A stretch of 48,981 nt of DNA, taken from positions 1-48,981 of IMG/VR virus record IMGVR_UViG_3300045971_000856. One strand, 5' to 3'. Each line of letters begins with the position of its first letter. The first letter of the stretch is position 1. A model generated the notes under the pieces. The model saw nothing but the letters and a program-made list of their open reading frames with translations. It was not told where the DNA came from and did not search any database. The stretch comes from a virus. The translations under genes and the position numbers were made by a program. Shown here in pieces: positions 31,944 through 40,595 of this stretch.

Positions 31944-34550
31944 TTAATGAATTATTAATTTAATGTTTCTGAAATCAACCTCTTTGGCAACACACTTCAA
32001 TAACATTTCACCTGAATGTTGATATGAAAAAGTATTCATCAGAACAGAATCTCTATAGAAATACATGATGTCAGAGATTCTTTTAAATGAATAATTATAT
32101 CCATCAATAATAGATAAGGTAACACCATTACTGCTAGTTCCAAATAGCACTCCATTTTGATACATTTGTAGTGTCTCAAATCCAAATCCAGATCCATTAG
32201 CAAAATATCGCGCTGAATAAATAGGAGTTAAAGTTGTTTTGTCAACTAACTCAAATCTTTGAACTGTACTATTGTCGTTCGGTGTTAATTCAAATGGTGA
32301 TTGTTTGAATGAAAAAGAGCATGTAAAATTTCCTAATGATAAAGCAGGTAATGTCAAAAATGAAGCCTTTATGTTTGCTGATACAGTAGCATCCCTTAAT
32401 GTTATTTTAAAAGTACCAGGATCAGTAACATCAAGAGTTCCCGTAATATTTTCCCAAGAGGTAGATATAGGAGTATAAATAGTTCCAATAACTAGTAATA
32501 ATGCATTTGGGAAAGTTGCTGATAATCCATTGTTTAATGTAACCGCATAGCTTCCTACAGTTGCTCCAGTTGTTACATTCACTTTAATCAAATTATCACT
32601 AACAAAAGTGATATAATTAATAGTCTGACCAACAATCGAAACAGTCATTGTTGGAGTAAAAAATGCACCTTTGATTGTAAAATTAGTTGTAATTGAAGGT
32701 AATGAACTATCCGGAATCAAAACCTCCATATATGGTGCGGGAGCAGTTGCAATCGTATACATTTTTAAATTTCCCAAAGCATCAGTACTTAGTATTCTAT
32801 TTGTTGGTATTTGCCCATCATTTCTAGTATTAGGAAAAGCGGGTAATATTATTTCACCATTTAGGTTATTACCCTCAATTGTCCAGGTATTTAATGCCGT
32901 TTTTTCTAATGTAATAGTTTGGCCTTTTATCGTATAAAGAGGTGAACTGGACACGATGGTTATTCCAGTAACTACCAATGTAACCACTCCATTGCCTTGC
33001 TGTGTCAATTTAATTCTTGCACCAATTGGTAAAGCCACAACGGCATTGGTAGGAATAGTAACCGTAACCGCTGTAGCACTCGAGGTAACTATTTTTTTTC
33101 CATTATCTGTAAGTAGGAATTGATAGGTTGTTCCTGCTACATCTACAATTCCAAATATCACACCGTAAAGTGTATCAAAATAGGATTTAAATAAAGACTT
33201 AATTTGTGCAAAAGTGGTTTTCTTAGCTTTATTAGAATCAGCAGAATCAATAATAGAAATAGAATCTGCATCTATAGGTGTAGGTTTTGCAGTTAAAGAT
33301 GTTTCAAATGCTCCAAAATTTATATCAGTCAATGTATTTTGTTTGCCTGACACTACTGTAGTCAAAGCAACAATCAAATCATTTAATACTTTACCCTGTC
33401 TAGCATCAAGTACTTTGTTGGCAACAATACAATCAAGAGCATTGTATATATCTGTTTTGTCAACCTTGGAAGCAATTAGCATACTAACATCAACGCCTTC
33501 TGGAAAGGAAGCAAATACAGATAGTAATTCCGTTACTGTATTAATAATACTATCTCCATCCGCAGTTGTTCCTCCAACAATAGCCTGTAATGCAACTATT
33601 TTATCATTTAGTTCTTTTAAAGTATCAGCATTGGAAGGAGCGCCATTAATAATTTGCGTAATCAAACTTAAAGCATAATTCTGAGCCGTAATTAAGTTTA
33701 CCGCGTCGGCAGTATCAACTTCTGTTTTATTGTAGTAATTAGTAAAGTCTGTGATTACTCCAATGTAATCTAACCTAGCATTTCCAGTCTCTCTAAAATC
33801 AACTTGCTCATTTGGTTTTAAAATAAAATCAAGACTATTGGGAAATGTAAAAAACTTTTTGTTATTCTCAGAACTTGTGGCATCATGAGTAATAGTTAAG
33901 TTTGATCCTGTCTTATTTTTTATAGTATAAATTTTGCCCACATAACCAGACCCTTGATTGTAAACGTAATTAATAGACCCAGTAAAACCAGTGATTTCAA
34001 AAAAAGAACTTTCGTCGCTTACTGCTATACTATTACCACCTCCTGCAATTTCTACGACTGCTTTTTCTTTTTTGGTAATATATCCACTGCTATTTGGATT
34101 TACAATACTTATGATGTTGGAACCATAAACTGTAATTACCGTAACAAACAAAGTATCTTCGGGAGTAGGGATTTGTATGGCAGACATTGCATCTTCTGGA
34201 CCTTGATACAAACTAAAACTTCCCAATGTATTGGCTACAAGTATATCACTTCTATATTTTCCGTCGGTAGCTGGAAGAATATTTGCAGAAAAAGGAATAG
34301 TATTTTCTAAAACATTATGATTCAAAATCCATTTAAAATCTAGCGCAGCAATAGAGACAACATTTCCCACACGGGTCAATGGCGTTGTTTTTATAAATCC
34401 ATCGGGTAAACCCAACTCGTTTATGGCGCGCTTGATTTGATTAATCTCTTCGGAAGAAAGATAGGTTTCTTCACCAAATTGCTGAAAATAAGCAAGTAGA
34501 GCGGGGCTGTTTACTTTGTCTTGCCAAACGATAGGTAGGTTTGTACTCAT
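31944..34550 (-). CDS. Tail fibre / receptor-binding protein
   Basis: 868 residues. The N-terminal region (1-260) probably attaches to the tail. Residues of about 270-410 contain fibre hallmarks: YYNKTEVDTADAVNLI, NGAPSNADTLKELNDKI and NKVLDARQGKVLNDLI, typical of trimeric helical shafts. Residues of about 620-700 look like an IPT/TIG beta-sandwich (FTIKGAFFTPTMTVSIVGQT). The last 160 residues are beta-rich and could be a lectin-like receptor-binding tip. It overlaps the previous gene by one base (34550). The fibre gene lies upstream of the head genes, which is unusual for siphophages. Confidence 0.82.
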   Translation of the reverse strand: MSTNLPIVWQDKVNSPALLAYFQQFGEETYLSSEEINQIKRAINELGLPDGFIKTTPLTRVGNVVSIAALDFKWILNHNVLENTIPFSANILPATDGKYRSDILVANTLGSFSLYQGPEDAMSAIQIPTPEDTLFVTVITVYGSNIISIVNPNSSGYITKKEKAVVEIAGGGNSIAVSDESSFFEITGFTGSINYVYNQGSGYVGKIYTIKNKTGSNLTITHDATSSENNKKFFTFPNSLDFILKPNEQVDFRETGNARLDYIGVITDFTNYYNKTEVDTADAVNLITAQNYALSLITQIINGAPSNADTLKELNDKIVALQAIVGGTTADGDSIINTVTELLSVFASFPEGVDVSMLIASKVDKTDIYNALDCIVANKVLDARQGKVLNDLIVALTTVVSGKQNTLTDINFGAFETSLTAKPTPIDADSISIIDSADSNKAKKTTFAQIKSLFKSYFDTLYGVIFGIVDVAGTTYQFLLTDNGKKIVTSSATAVTVTIPTNAVVALPIGARIKLTQQGNGVVTLVVTGITIVSSSPLYTIKGQTITLEKTALNTWTIEGNNLNGEIILPAFPNTRNDGQIPTNRILSTDALGNLKMYTIATAPAPYMEVLIPDSSLPSITTNFTIKGAFFTPTMTVSIVGQTINYITFVSDNLIKVNVTTGATVGSYAVTLNNGLSATFPNALLLVIGTIYTPISTSWENITGTLDVTDPGTFKITLRDATVSANIKASFLTLPALSLGNFTCSFSFKQSPFELTPNDNSTVQRFELVDKTTLTPIYSARYFANGSGFGFETLQMYQNGVLFGTSSNGVTLSIIDGYNYSFKRISDIMYFYRDSVLMNTFSYQHSGEMLLKCVAKEVDFRNIKLIIH

Positions 34551-35044
34551 TAGTAAAGTGTTAATGGGATGAATGCCGGCAATCCGTAAGCATCTGGATT
34601 TGGAACAAAACCAGATGGAAAAATAGAAACAGTCTCAAATACTGCTTCGGCCGTTTTGATGTTCGTTTTTATTTTAATTTTTGGTCGTGCATTTTGTACA
34701 AAGTCATTACGACCAATAACGATGTCTAGGCCATTGGTCAATTTCAATTTTAGGAAAGTCACCTCCTGCATCATTGCCAATCGCTCGGCTCGTTTATCAT
34801 CTGTGGATGGAAAACGGATGGAAATGCTTTGCTTATAAGATGGTCCCGAATTACTATTGTCACTTTCTTCGGAGAATGAAACGGATCCCAAACCAAAATG
34901 CGCTTTTGAAAAATCAGTACCGGACATAATGGAATTTGAGAATTGTTGCCAGTCCAAAATCTTGGAAGGAATAAGAGTTCCGGTAAATGCAAGTTCTACC
35001 CCGCATATATTTGGATTAGTCTTCACTCTGTCAAGTAGTTCCAT
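34550..35044 (-). CDS. Unknown virion protein, first gene of the fibre unit
   Basis: 164 residues, beta-rich (SKAHFGLGSVSFSEESDNSN, then KLKLTNGLDIVIGRN). No recognised domain. It is the first gene after the operator cluster and -7-like box TATCTTCG (35060-35067). Immediately followed by the tail fibre gene, so a fibre-attachment or distal tail function is likely. Confidence 0.5.
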   Translation of the reverse strand: MELLDRVKTNPNICGVELAFTGTLIPSKILDWQQFSNSIMSGTDFSKAHFGLGSVSFSEESDNSNSGPSYKQSISIRFPSTDDKRAERLAMMQEVTFLKLKLTNGLDIVIGRNDFVQNARPKIKIKTNIKTAEAVFETVSIFPSGFVPNPDAYGLPAFIPLTLY

Positions 35045-35059
35045 AAAAAAATGTTTTTA

Positions 35060-35157
35060 CGAAGATAAGTAAAACTATACTTTTATGTATAGTTTTTTGA
35101 ATAAAATTGTACTAAAAAGTATAATTATTTTATAAGTTATACTTATTTGTATAGTTC
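35060..35157 (-). promoter_or_regulatory. Operator cluster and promoter of the tail fibre unit
   Basis: Three inverted repeats with 6-bp spacing share the core TATAC-N6-GTATA. Site 1 has perfect 10-base arms (35071-35080 and 35087-35096, AAAACTATAC arm). Site 2 has core 35108-35112 with 35119-35123 and one mismatch. Site 3 has core 35138-35142 with 35149-35153. TATCTTCG (35060-35067) is the likely -7 box, so site 1 would cover the -33 region. The same sites recur at 48397-48469. Confidence 0.75.
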
Positions 35158-35185
35158 TGTGTTTGGCTAAAAGTCTCTAGAAAAA

Positions 35186-35408
35186 TGTAATAATGTAACA
35201 TAGCTATGCAATAGTAGCTTAACCCCAATAAATAGTGGAGTTGCCGAGTTACAGCAGTTTTGTAATGAAGTGAAGAAAGGAAAATGTATTTTTGTAACCC
35301 TATTATTAGTTACATTTTTTTTGTAATTACGATTACATTAATAAAAGTAAAATGTAACTTAAATTACTATAGTTTACGGCACATTTCGGCAATGATTACA
35401 AAATTACA
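35186..35408. repeat. Cluster of eleven TGTAA/TTACA repeats (iteron-like)
   Basis: Copies start at 35186, 35194, 35249, 35261, 35293, 35310, 35322, 35333, 35353, 35396 and 35404, in both orientations, often extended to TTTGTAAC or ATGTAAC. In DNA that is about two-thirds A+T, about one copy would be expected by chance in this length. Iteron clusters mark phage origins or regulator-binding regions. Confidence 0.5.
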
Positions 35409-35535
35409 ATTTTTTATATGCTTATAATAAATAGGGGGTAAGGGGAAAACAACGTAAGAATGCGCCTACCTGTTTTGAGATTTTCAAGAAAAATTAATCT
35501 TATTTGGGGAGGTGGGATTTTAAACCAACAAACAC

Positions 35536-35829
35536 ATGTATTTTACTGCAGAACAGATCGAGGATATGAAGACCATTTTACGAAGATTGGAACCGGATAC
35601 TATAACAGCATCACAGTTTTTTACGCCCGATAACGAGTTTAGAACGGGTTGTCCTATTGTGATCAATAACAAATTTGGAAAACCTATCTGCTTATTCCAG
35701 AATTATGAGAACTTATCGGCTTATCGTAAGCGTCTTATACTTCGTTTATCTATACAAATCCCTTTTGAAATTCATATAACGCAACCTCGTGAAAGTATCA
35801 CGAGAATAGGATGGAAGTATAAAAAATAG
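35536..35829 (+). CDS. Unknown rightward protein beside the regulatory region
   Basis: 97 residues, basic C-terminal half, no membrane segment. It begins MYFTAEQIEDMKTILRRLEP; a purine-rich GGGGAGGTGGGA stretch lies about 20 bp before the ATG. It is followed directly by the bidirectional terminator. It faces the early operon and is not part of either main unit. No family recognised. Confidence 0.6.
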   Translation: MYFTAEQIEDMKTILRRLEPDTITASQFFTPDNEFRTGCPIVINNKFGKPICLFQNYENLSAYRKRLILRLSIQIPFEIHITQPRESITRIGWKYKK

Positions 35830-35857
35830 AAAATCCCCTGATTAAGAGGGGATTTTT
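35830..35857. terminator. Bidirectional terminator at the end of the early operon
   Basis: AAAATCCCCT (35830-35839) and AGGGGATTTT (35847-35856) form a perfect 10-bp stem with a 7-base loop. It serves the rightward gene at 35536 and the whole leftward early operon, whose last stop codon falls in the loop. Confidence 0.88.
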
Positions 35858-36027
35858 GTTGCAAGGTAGTTATTGATGCATTTATGGATTTGAGAGGCAG
35901 AGCAATTAAATTCTATTGCCATTTGTGGGATTGAGTTAAGAGGATAGTACCGCCAACGTTCTACTATCTTGATCTTAATTTCATCCGACAGTGGTGGGTG
36001 GTTTCTCGTTTGCTTTTTCATTATCAT
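35842..36027 (-). CDS. Small HTH (homeodomain-like) protein
   Basis: 61 residues. The segment LSDEIKIKIVERWRYYPLNS, then IPQMAIEFNCSASQIHKCINNY has the shape of a homeodomain-like HTH found in transposases and small terminases. Last gene of the early operon; its stop lies within the terminator loop. It overlaps the upstream gene by 47 bp. May be a regulator of the switch to late genes; unproven. Confidence 0.6.
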   Translation of the reverse strand: MIMKKQTRNHPPLSDEIKIKIVERWRYYPLNSIPQMAIEFNCSASQIHKCINNYLATKIPS

Positions 36028-36268
36028 TTTCTAATAGTTCTACCGTTGCAGCCATAAACATCATTTGTCCCATTCCATTTTCTTGGTAAGTTTCTGTTTT
36101 ACTGATTTCCAATAAAGCGGGAATGACTTCAATTTTATTAGCTTTCATCACCGCCTGTATTAAGTCAGTGTAGGGTTCTAATTTTTTAGGGAATTCTTCT
36201 CTGAAAAACCTTTTTGCAGTATCTCTGCAGTGATATAGTTTTTGACTGTTTTCTAGTTCTTGTATCAT
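35981..36268 (-). CDS. Unknown helical protein, paralogue of the 19096 gene product
   Basis: 95 residues. The central EPYTDLIQAVMKANKIEVIP and FMAATVELLEN segments match the protein encoded at 19096-19383. No catalytic motif. Its start overlaps the preceding gene stop (ATGA). Function unknown; the duplication inside one phage suggests dosage or timing differences. Confidence 0.6.
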   Translation of the reverse strand: MIQELENSQKLYHCRDTAKRFFREEFPKKLEPYTDLIQAVMKANKIEVIPALLEISKTETYQENGMGQMMFMAATVELLENDNEKANEKPPTTVG

Positions 36269-36417
36269 CTGGTGTATTTTTTTATTGCATCTTCAATACT
36301 AAATTCTTTGTCGTACCACTTATCTCTAATAAAATCTTTCGTTTTTTCAATTATTAAATTTTTGGAATAAGCTAATTCTGTGAATGCTTCCCACCAGTCA
36401 AAAAAATTGTCGTTCAT
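36265..36417 (-). CDS. Small unknown protein of the early operon
   Basis: 50 residues, starting MNDNFFDWWEAFTELAYSKN and ending IKKYTR. Acidic and aromatic N-terminus, charged helix after it. The stop codon overlaps the next start (ATGA), which supports the frame. Function unknown. Confidence 0.6.
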   Translation of the reverse strand: MNDNFFDWWEAFTELAYSKNLIIEKTKDFIRDKWYDKEFSIEDAIKKYTR

Positions 36418-36443
36418 AATTTATGTTTTTAAAGTTTATTTGT

Positions 36444-37220
36444 TTATAGTAAATTCAATGAGACTTGATCAACATGGTAATTTGTTATCAAAATTTCTTG
36501 GCTCCTTTTTTTAATATTTCTGCGTTCTTTTAAATAGATAACGTTCATTTTATAATCTACAGCTAATTTCAATACTAGATCATTGTCAAATTCACTCATT
36601 GCCGATGGTATTCCTGAATTCGCCATAATTTTAAAACAGTCTTCAGTATCTTTTACCGTCCATTTTGGCACTTTGTAAAAGTGTGTTGTTCCTAAATAAA
36701 TTGGATCCAGATATAAAAAAGCTTCATCTTTCCTTAAGAGAGTATCACTAAAATTTATTTTCTTAATGACATCCCTAAAATCACTATTCATTAGTGTAGC
36801 GTCTTGGAGCCATAAAAAAGTTGGCTCAATATTTTTAATAATATTCTTTTTTACATTTTCCAAGCCAAACCGAAGAGTATCGCCTTTCCCTAAATAAGTG
36901 AAATTTGACAAAAGCAAAAATCGAATCGCTTTTCTCATTGGTTCTATTTCAATATTTTTTTTCCAATCCTTGAGTAAGCTTTCTGTAATTGGCATTAATC
37001 GGATTTGATGAATTAATTCATCTTTTTGATCAAGAATAATTTTATATAAATTATAGACATCATCATCCAAATCATTAAGTATTGCATATTTTGGTTTTGG
37101 TAAATAAAAATAGCTTCCTCCCGCACCAAAAAATAATTCAATCCTCATTTTATGTTTTGGGAAATACCTGTGTAATTGATCTTTCATTTTTCGCTTATTT
37201 CCTAATCTCGTTAAAATCAT
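36444..37220 (-). CDS. D12-class DNA adenine methyltransferase (Dam-like)
   Basis: 258 residues. The AdoMet-binding motif is ELFFGAGGSYF (FGAGGS 31-36). The catalytic motif is DPIY (172-175) in place of the usual DPPY. N-terminal LTRLGNKRKMKDQL also fits D12 enzymes, which methylate adenine N6 within short sites such as GATC. No restriction enzyme gene is nearby, so it is a stand-alone methylase that may protect phage DNA or affect gene control. The Pro-to-Ile change could weaken activity. Confidence 0.85.
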   Translation of the reverse strand: MILTRLGNKRKMKDQLHRYFPKHKMRIELFFGAGGSYFYLPKPKYAILNDLDDDVYNLYKIILDQKDELIHQIRLMPITESLLKDWKKNIEIEPMRKAIRFLLLSNFTYLGKGDTLRFGLENVKKNIIKNIEPTFLWLQDATLMNSDFRDVIKKINFSDTLLRKDEAFLYLDPIYLGTTHFYKVPKWTVKDTEDCFKIMANSGIPSAMSEFDNDLVLKLAVDYKMNVIYLKERRNIKKRSQEILITNYHVDQVSLNLL

Positions 37221-37230
37221 AATTTCTAAT

Positions 37231-38835
37231 TTAAGCAGCTAATAATCTTTCTTTTAATGCATCATAATTGGATTCAACCAACTTTTTGGCAACCAAAGGA
37301 ACTACTGAGTTGCCAATAAATTTCTTTTGATCGGTTTGAGTTCCTTGCAATTTATAACCTTCTGGAAAGCCTTGAATGCGTAACATTTCGTCAACCAAGA
37401 GCATTCTCATTTTAATGTCAATGATTCCATGCTCGGCCATAAACTCTTTTATCTTGACCATGATTGGTGTATCATTCTCATATATGATAATTTGTCCTTG
37501 GCCAGTCTCGGCACTCACTATGTATGGCGGTTTTTTGTCCATGCGTGCAATAAGCGTGAAGCATGGATCATCGATAGAACTTCCTTTACTGGTAAATTGT
37601 GGATTCAACAACCACTGCTGCACATTTACCAAAGCCAATTTTGGAACATTGGTCAATGTATTGGCGGGAACTTCTACAGATGCGGGAGTCGAATTACCGT
37701 ACTGCTGATCTATGAAATGACTATTGATAACAGAAACCCTGTCTTTGGTCGTTAGGGTGGGGCAGACGCTATCTATTGAATGAACACCGCCGTTTCCATA
37801 ATAAGTATTCAGATGAATTGCAGATACTACAGCATGACTGTTTTGAGTAGTTAATGTTCCCACTGGTTCCTCAGTCGACTTGCAACGATTGGCATCGTTA
37901 CCAGAATTATATACTTTGGTGAAAACAGTTTTTACAATTGCCTGACCGCCTACAGTTGTTATGGTTCCCGCAGGTTCTTCGCAACTGATCACTTTTCCTG
38001 CAGGTCTCCCCGAATAATATTTCTTAATAAATATTCCTTCTCCGGAAAACTTGATTAATCCAGCATAGATTCTTTCAAGGGTTTTGTCTACCAAAGCTTT
38101 CTTTCTGTCAAAAATACTTTCTCCTTCTTCATCCAACAAAAGGACTTCGCGAACGGCTTTCCATTTTAGTCTAGGAGATTCAAATAGACCAGGAGCAAGA
38201 TTTATTTTTTTGCTGTGTGTGGCTTCTGGCCAACTGATAGGCATTCCTTTTTTGGCAAACTGACCAAAGAAACGCTCACGAGAAGTATAGGCTCCAAAAT
38301 CGGCAGCATTCAATAAACGGAAATCAAATTTGTAACCACGTTTTTTGATGTTGTTTACCCATTTTAGGTAATCTTTTCCTTTGTCCTTGCTTACGGGCTT
38401 ACCGAATATATCAAGAGAACCCCATGCCATAAACTCACGTACATTTTCGATGTATAGATAGTCCGGATTCAATTCGTCAAGATACATGAATAGATGTTCG
38501 GCCAGTGTTCGACTATCTGCATTGCGTGGCTGACCTCCTTTGGCTTTGCTGTAATTGGTGCATTCGAGTGATGCCCAAATATTGATAATGCAATTTGGCT
38601 CTTTGGCTCGTACTTCGTCAACGAGTTTTTTAATTTTCAGTACTACTGCAAAATCCCGAATATCTTCGGTAAAATGTACACATCCGGGATGATTGGCTTC
38701 GTGTGCTGCAATGGCTTTGGCATCGTGATTAACACAAGCCAATACGATTGCATTGGCTTCGGCTAAGTGTATTCCTGTGGTTGTTCCTCCTGCTCCGCAA
38801 AATAGATCAATCCAGTAAACTGTTGGGTGTATCAT
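37231..38835 (-). CDS. DNA (cytosine-5) methyltransferase
   Basis: 534 residues. Motif I is WIDLFCGAGGTTTG (8-21); the catalytic cysteine is C92 in SLECTNYSKAKGG, a variant of PCQ found in phage enzymes; motif VI is ENV (130-132); motif VIII is TSRERFF (184-190). The C-terminal motifs RIQGFPEGY and FIGNSVVPLVAKKLV close the fold. Between them (about 285-450) the target-recognition region has five related units of the EEPAGTITT type. It overlaps the upstream gene by 4 bp. It likely protects phage DNA from host restriction. Confidence 0.92.
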   Translation of the reverse strand: MIHPTVYWIDLFCGAGGTTTGIHLAEANAIVLACVNHDAKAIAAHEANHPGCVHFTEDIRDFAVVLKIKKLVDEVRAKEPNCIINIWASLECTNYSKAKGGQPRNADSRTLAEHLFMYLDELNPDYLYIENVREFMAWGSLDIFGKPVSKDKGKDYLKWVNNIKKRGYKFDFRLLNAADFGAYTSRERFFGQFAKKGMPISWPEATHSKKINLAPGLFESPRLKWKAVREVLLLDEEGESIFDRKKALVDKTLERIYAGLIKFSGEGIFIKKYYSGRPAGKVISCEEPAGTITTVGGQAIVKTVFTKVYNSGNDANRCKSTEEPVGTLTTQNSHAVVSAIHLNTYYGNGGVHSIDSVCPTLTTKDRVSVINSHFIDQQYGNSTPASVEVPANTLTNVPKLALVNVQQWLLNPQFTSKGSSIDDPCFTLIARMDKKPPYIVSAETGQGQIIIYENDTPIMVKIKEFMAEHGIIDIKMRMLLVDEMLRIQGFPEGYKLQGTQTDQKKFIGNSVVPLVAKKLVESNYDALKERLLAA

Positions 38836-39107
38836 ACTCCGATGTGTTTTAAAAGTTTATCTGCATACTCTTGATCTACAGTATGCGCAACCCTTTGTAA
38901 TAAATAAATTTTAATAGGGTAGGTGTCTGTATTTCCTGCAATCATAAAATCTTGTCCACATGTTGCAGAATTACCTTTAGAATCAATCCAAATGTAATTT
39001 TCTGCCATTGGCAATTTCAGCAATGCTCCTGGAAAAGCATTTACCCAATGACGAAAAGATGTAATCTCAAAAACTAGGGTTCCGTTTATTTTTATTTCTT
39101 GTAACAT
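38832..39107 (-). CDS. Unknown small protein before the cytosine methylase
   Basis: 91 residues, mixed alpha/beta, starting MLQEIKINGTLVFEITSFRH, with GNSATCGQDFMIAGNTDTYP in the middle. No family recognised. It overlaps the methyltransferase by 4 bp (ATGA), so expression is coupled. Confidence 0.55.
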   Translation of the reverse strand: MLQEIKINGTLVFEITSFRHWVNAFPGALLKLPMAENYIWIDSKGNSATCGQDFMIAGNTDTYPIKIYLLQRVAHTVDQEYADKLLKHIGV

Positions 39108-39118
39108 AAGTTTTTAGT

Positions 39119-39565
39119 TTAAAACGGTAACCCGTTATTTTTAGAAGTTTTTAAAAAGTCAGTTTGGACAGTTAATTCCCCCTGATATTTTATCATATCA
39201 GGGCGGAAGAAATTAGCTTTTCCATTATCGAAAGTAACATTTCCATTATATGATATATCAGTTATTTTATGCGGTTGATCTAAATCAAAATTTGCACATT
39301 GCGAACCACTTCCTGATCTTGTTATTAAAACAACATCGTTTACGATTACACCCAAATCTCTTAAAGTTGCAGCCATTTCTTGACTTGTATAATCTTCAAT
39401 GTCTATTTGATCTGTAAGCAGTCTGATTGTTCCTTCTGGAGTTTCTGCTAGGTACAAATCAGGTCCTTTGCCAGTGTGGTATAAATCATAATATGCAATA
39501 TGACCCTGTAACCTTTGATTAAAAAATTCATGTTTTTTATCTGTAATTAATACTGTATTTTTCAT
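39119..39565 (-). CDS. Unknown early protein
   Basis: 148 residues, beta-rich C-terminus (ITDISYNGNVTFDNGKANFF). It shares one base with the end of the preceding gene. No membrane segment or recognised motif. Early expression is implied by operon position. Confidence 0.5.
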   Translation of the reverse strand: MKNTVLITDKKHEFFNQRLQGHIAYYDLYHTGKGPDLYLAETPEGTIRLLTDQIDIEDYTSQEMAATLRDLGVIVNDVVLITRSGSGSQCANFDLDQPHKITDISYNGNVTFDNGKANFFRPDMIKYQGELTVQTDFLKTSKNNGLPF

Positions 39566-40326
39566 TATATAAAGTCGTTAGGTTTTTCAATGCGTTCAAA
39601 CTCGTAAACCCAAACGAATGGGTTATGTTCCCAATTATCGCAACCATTTATTGTGCACCAAATTGCTAAAAATCCAAACTGATGTTCCAGAAAAGGACTT
39701 GGAATATTCCAATTTTTTAATCCTTCTAAAACTTTTAAATCAGAATGTCTTAAACGGTTTTTGGCTCCTTCTGCTTTAGCATCATCCTCACTTATATCCT
39801 GCAACCGCTCAACTCTAATCGATTTTATTTTAAGGAAAATACGGCAGGCTTGTTTTGGCATGAAGATGGAAGGATGAAAAATTGATTTATTGATTTTACT
39901 ATTTTCAATTTCAAGTAATGCTTTCTTTGCTTTAGATTTAGCTACTGAAATTTCTTCTGATATTTTTCCGTCTGCTTTAAATTGAATTTTTATAGAACTA
40001 GTGTTTTTAATAATATCTGAGTTATAATCCAATGTGCTTTCAAAATATTCAAAAGTTTCCCTTACCCAAAGAATATCTCCAACATTGTAAGGACATTTAA
40101 AATACATCCATGTCTCAGTATTTTTTATAGTGAAAAAGGCATGAAGGTTTTTATCATTTTCATTCATAGGATTAGTCCCTAATGATTCAAATTTTATATT
40201 GTTAGGATTTAGATTTACATATTCCAATCCTTTAGTTCTGCGGGTTTTTGTTTTTCTGTCTTCAAGGATTCCTTGAACCATTGGAGTAGAAAATAATATT
40301 GGGTGAAATTTTATATCTGTATTCAT
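39565..40326 (-). CDS. ASCH/PUA-like phage protein
   Basis: 253 residues. The N-terminal pattern ILFSTPMVQGILEDRKTKTR, followed by CPYNVGDILWVRETF, and the C-terminal DISEDDAKAEGA match a phage family with an ASCH-like, probably nucleic-acid-binding beta-barrel. Such proteins occur in phage early regions; their target is not established. It shares one base with the previous gene and one with the next. Confidence 0.7.
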   Translation of the reverse strand: MNTDIKFHPILFSTPMVQGILEDRKTKTRRTKGLEYVNLNPNNIKFESLGTNPMNENDKNLHAFFTIKNTETWMYFKCPYNVGDILWVRETFEYFESTLDYNSDIIKNTSSIKIQFKADGKISEEISVAKSKAKKALLEIENSKINKSIFHPSIFMPKQACRIFLKIKSIRVERLQDISEDDAKAEGAKNRLRHSDLKVLEGLKNWNIPSPFLEHQFGFLAIWCTINGCDNWEHNPFVWVYEFERIEKPNDFI

Positions 40327-40595
40327 TATTTCTCTTGGATTATAATTCCTTTATATGGAATTGTGAATGTTCTTAGAACTTGATTATGGTGCCCGTTTTC
40401 AGTAAAATGAATAGAATCGTTTCTGATCTCGTACATGTTGGTATAATAATTTCTTTTGGCCGTATCCGTGATTTTATAATTGGTAATAATCTGAGTTTTG
40501 CACGAATAGAAGTAGAGCGGAAAAGAGGATAAGAACCCGAGTGCAAACCACAATAGCCTAGCTTTTTGGTTTGCTGTTTTGGTAGAATTATTCAT
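40326..40595 (-). CDS. Small membrane protein (first of a related pair)
   Basis: 89 residues with one helix (LLWFALGFLSSFPLYFYSC). The charged tail lies on the other side. The helix region resembles the one in the protein encoded immediately upstream (LWFALGF in both), so the two appear to be duplicates. Function unknown. Confidence 0.6.
   Translation of the reverse strand: MNNSTKTANQKARLLWFALGFLSSFPLYFYSCKTQIITNYKITDTAKRNYYTNMYEIRNDSIHFTENGHHNQVLRTFTIPYKGIIIQEK

Larger units (their letters stand above)
35045..35535. other. Gene-free regulatory region between late and early blocks
   Basis: 490 bp without a reading frame. From the left: a -7-like box and three repressor-type palindromes (35060-35157), then a cluster of eleven TGTAA/TTACA pentamers in both orientations (35186-35408), then the leader of the rightward gene at 35536. 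This region is a candidate control centre and possible replication origin. Confidence 0.6.
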
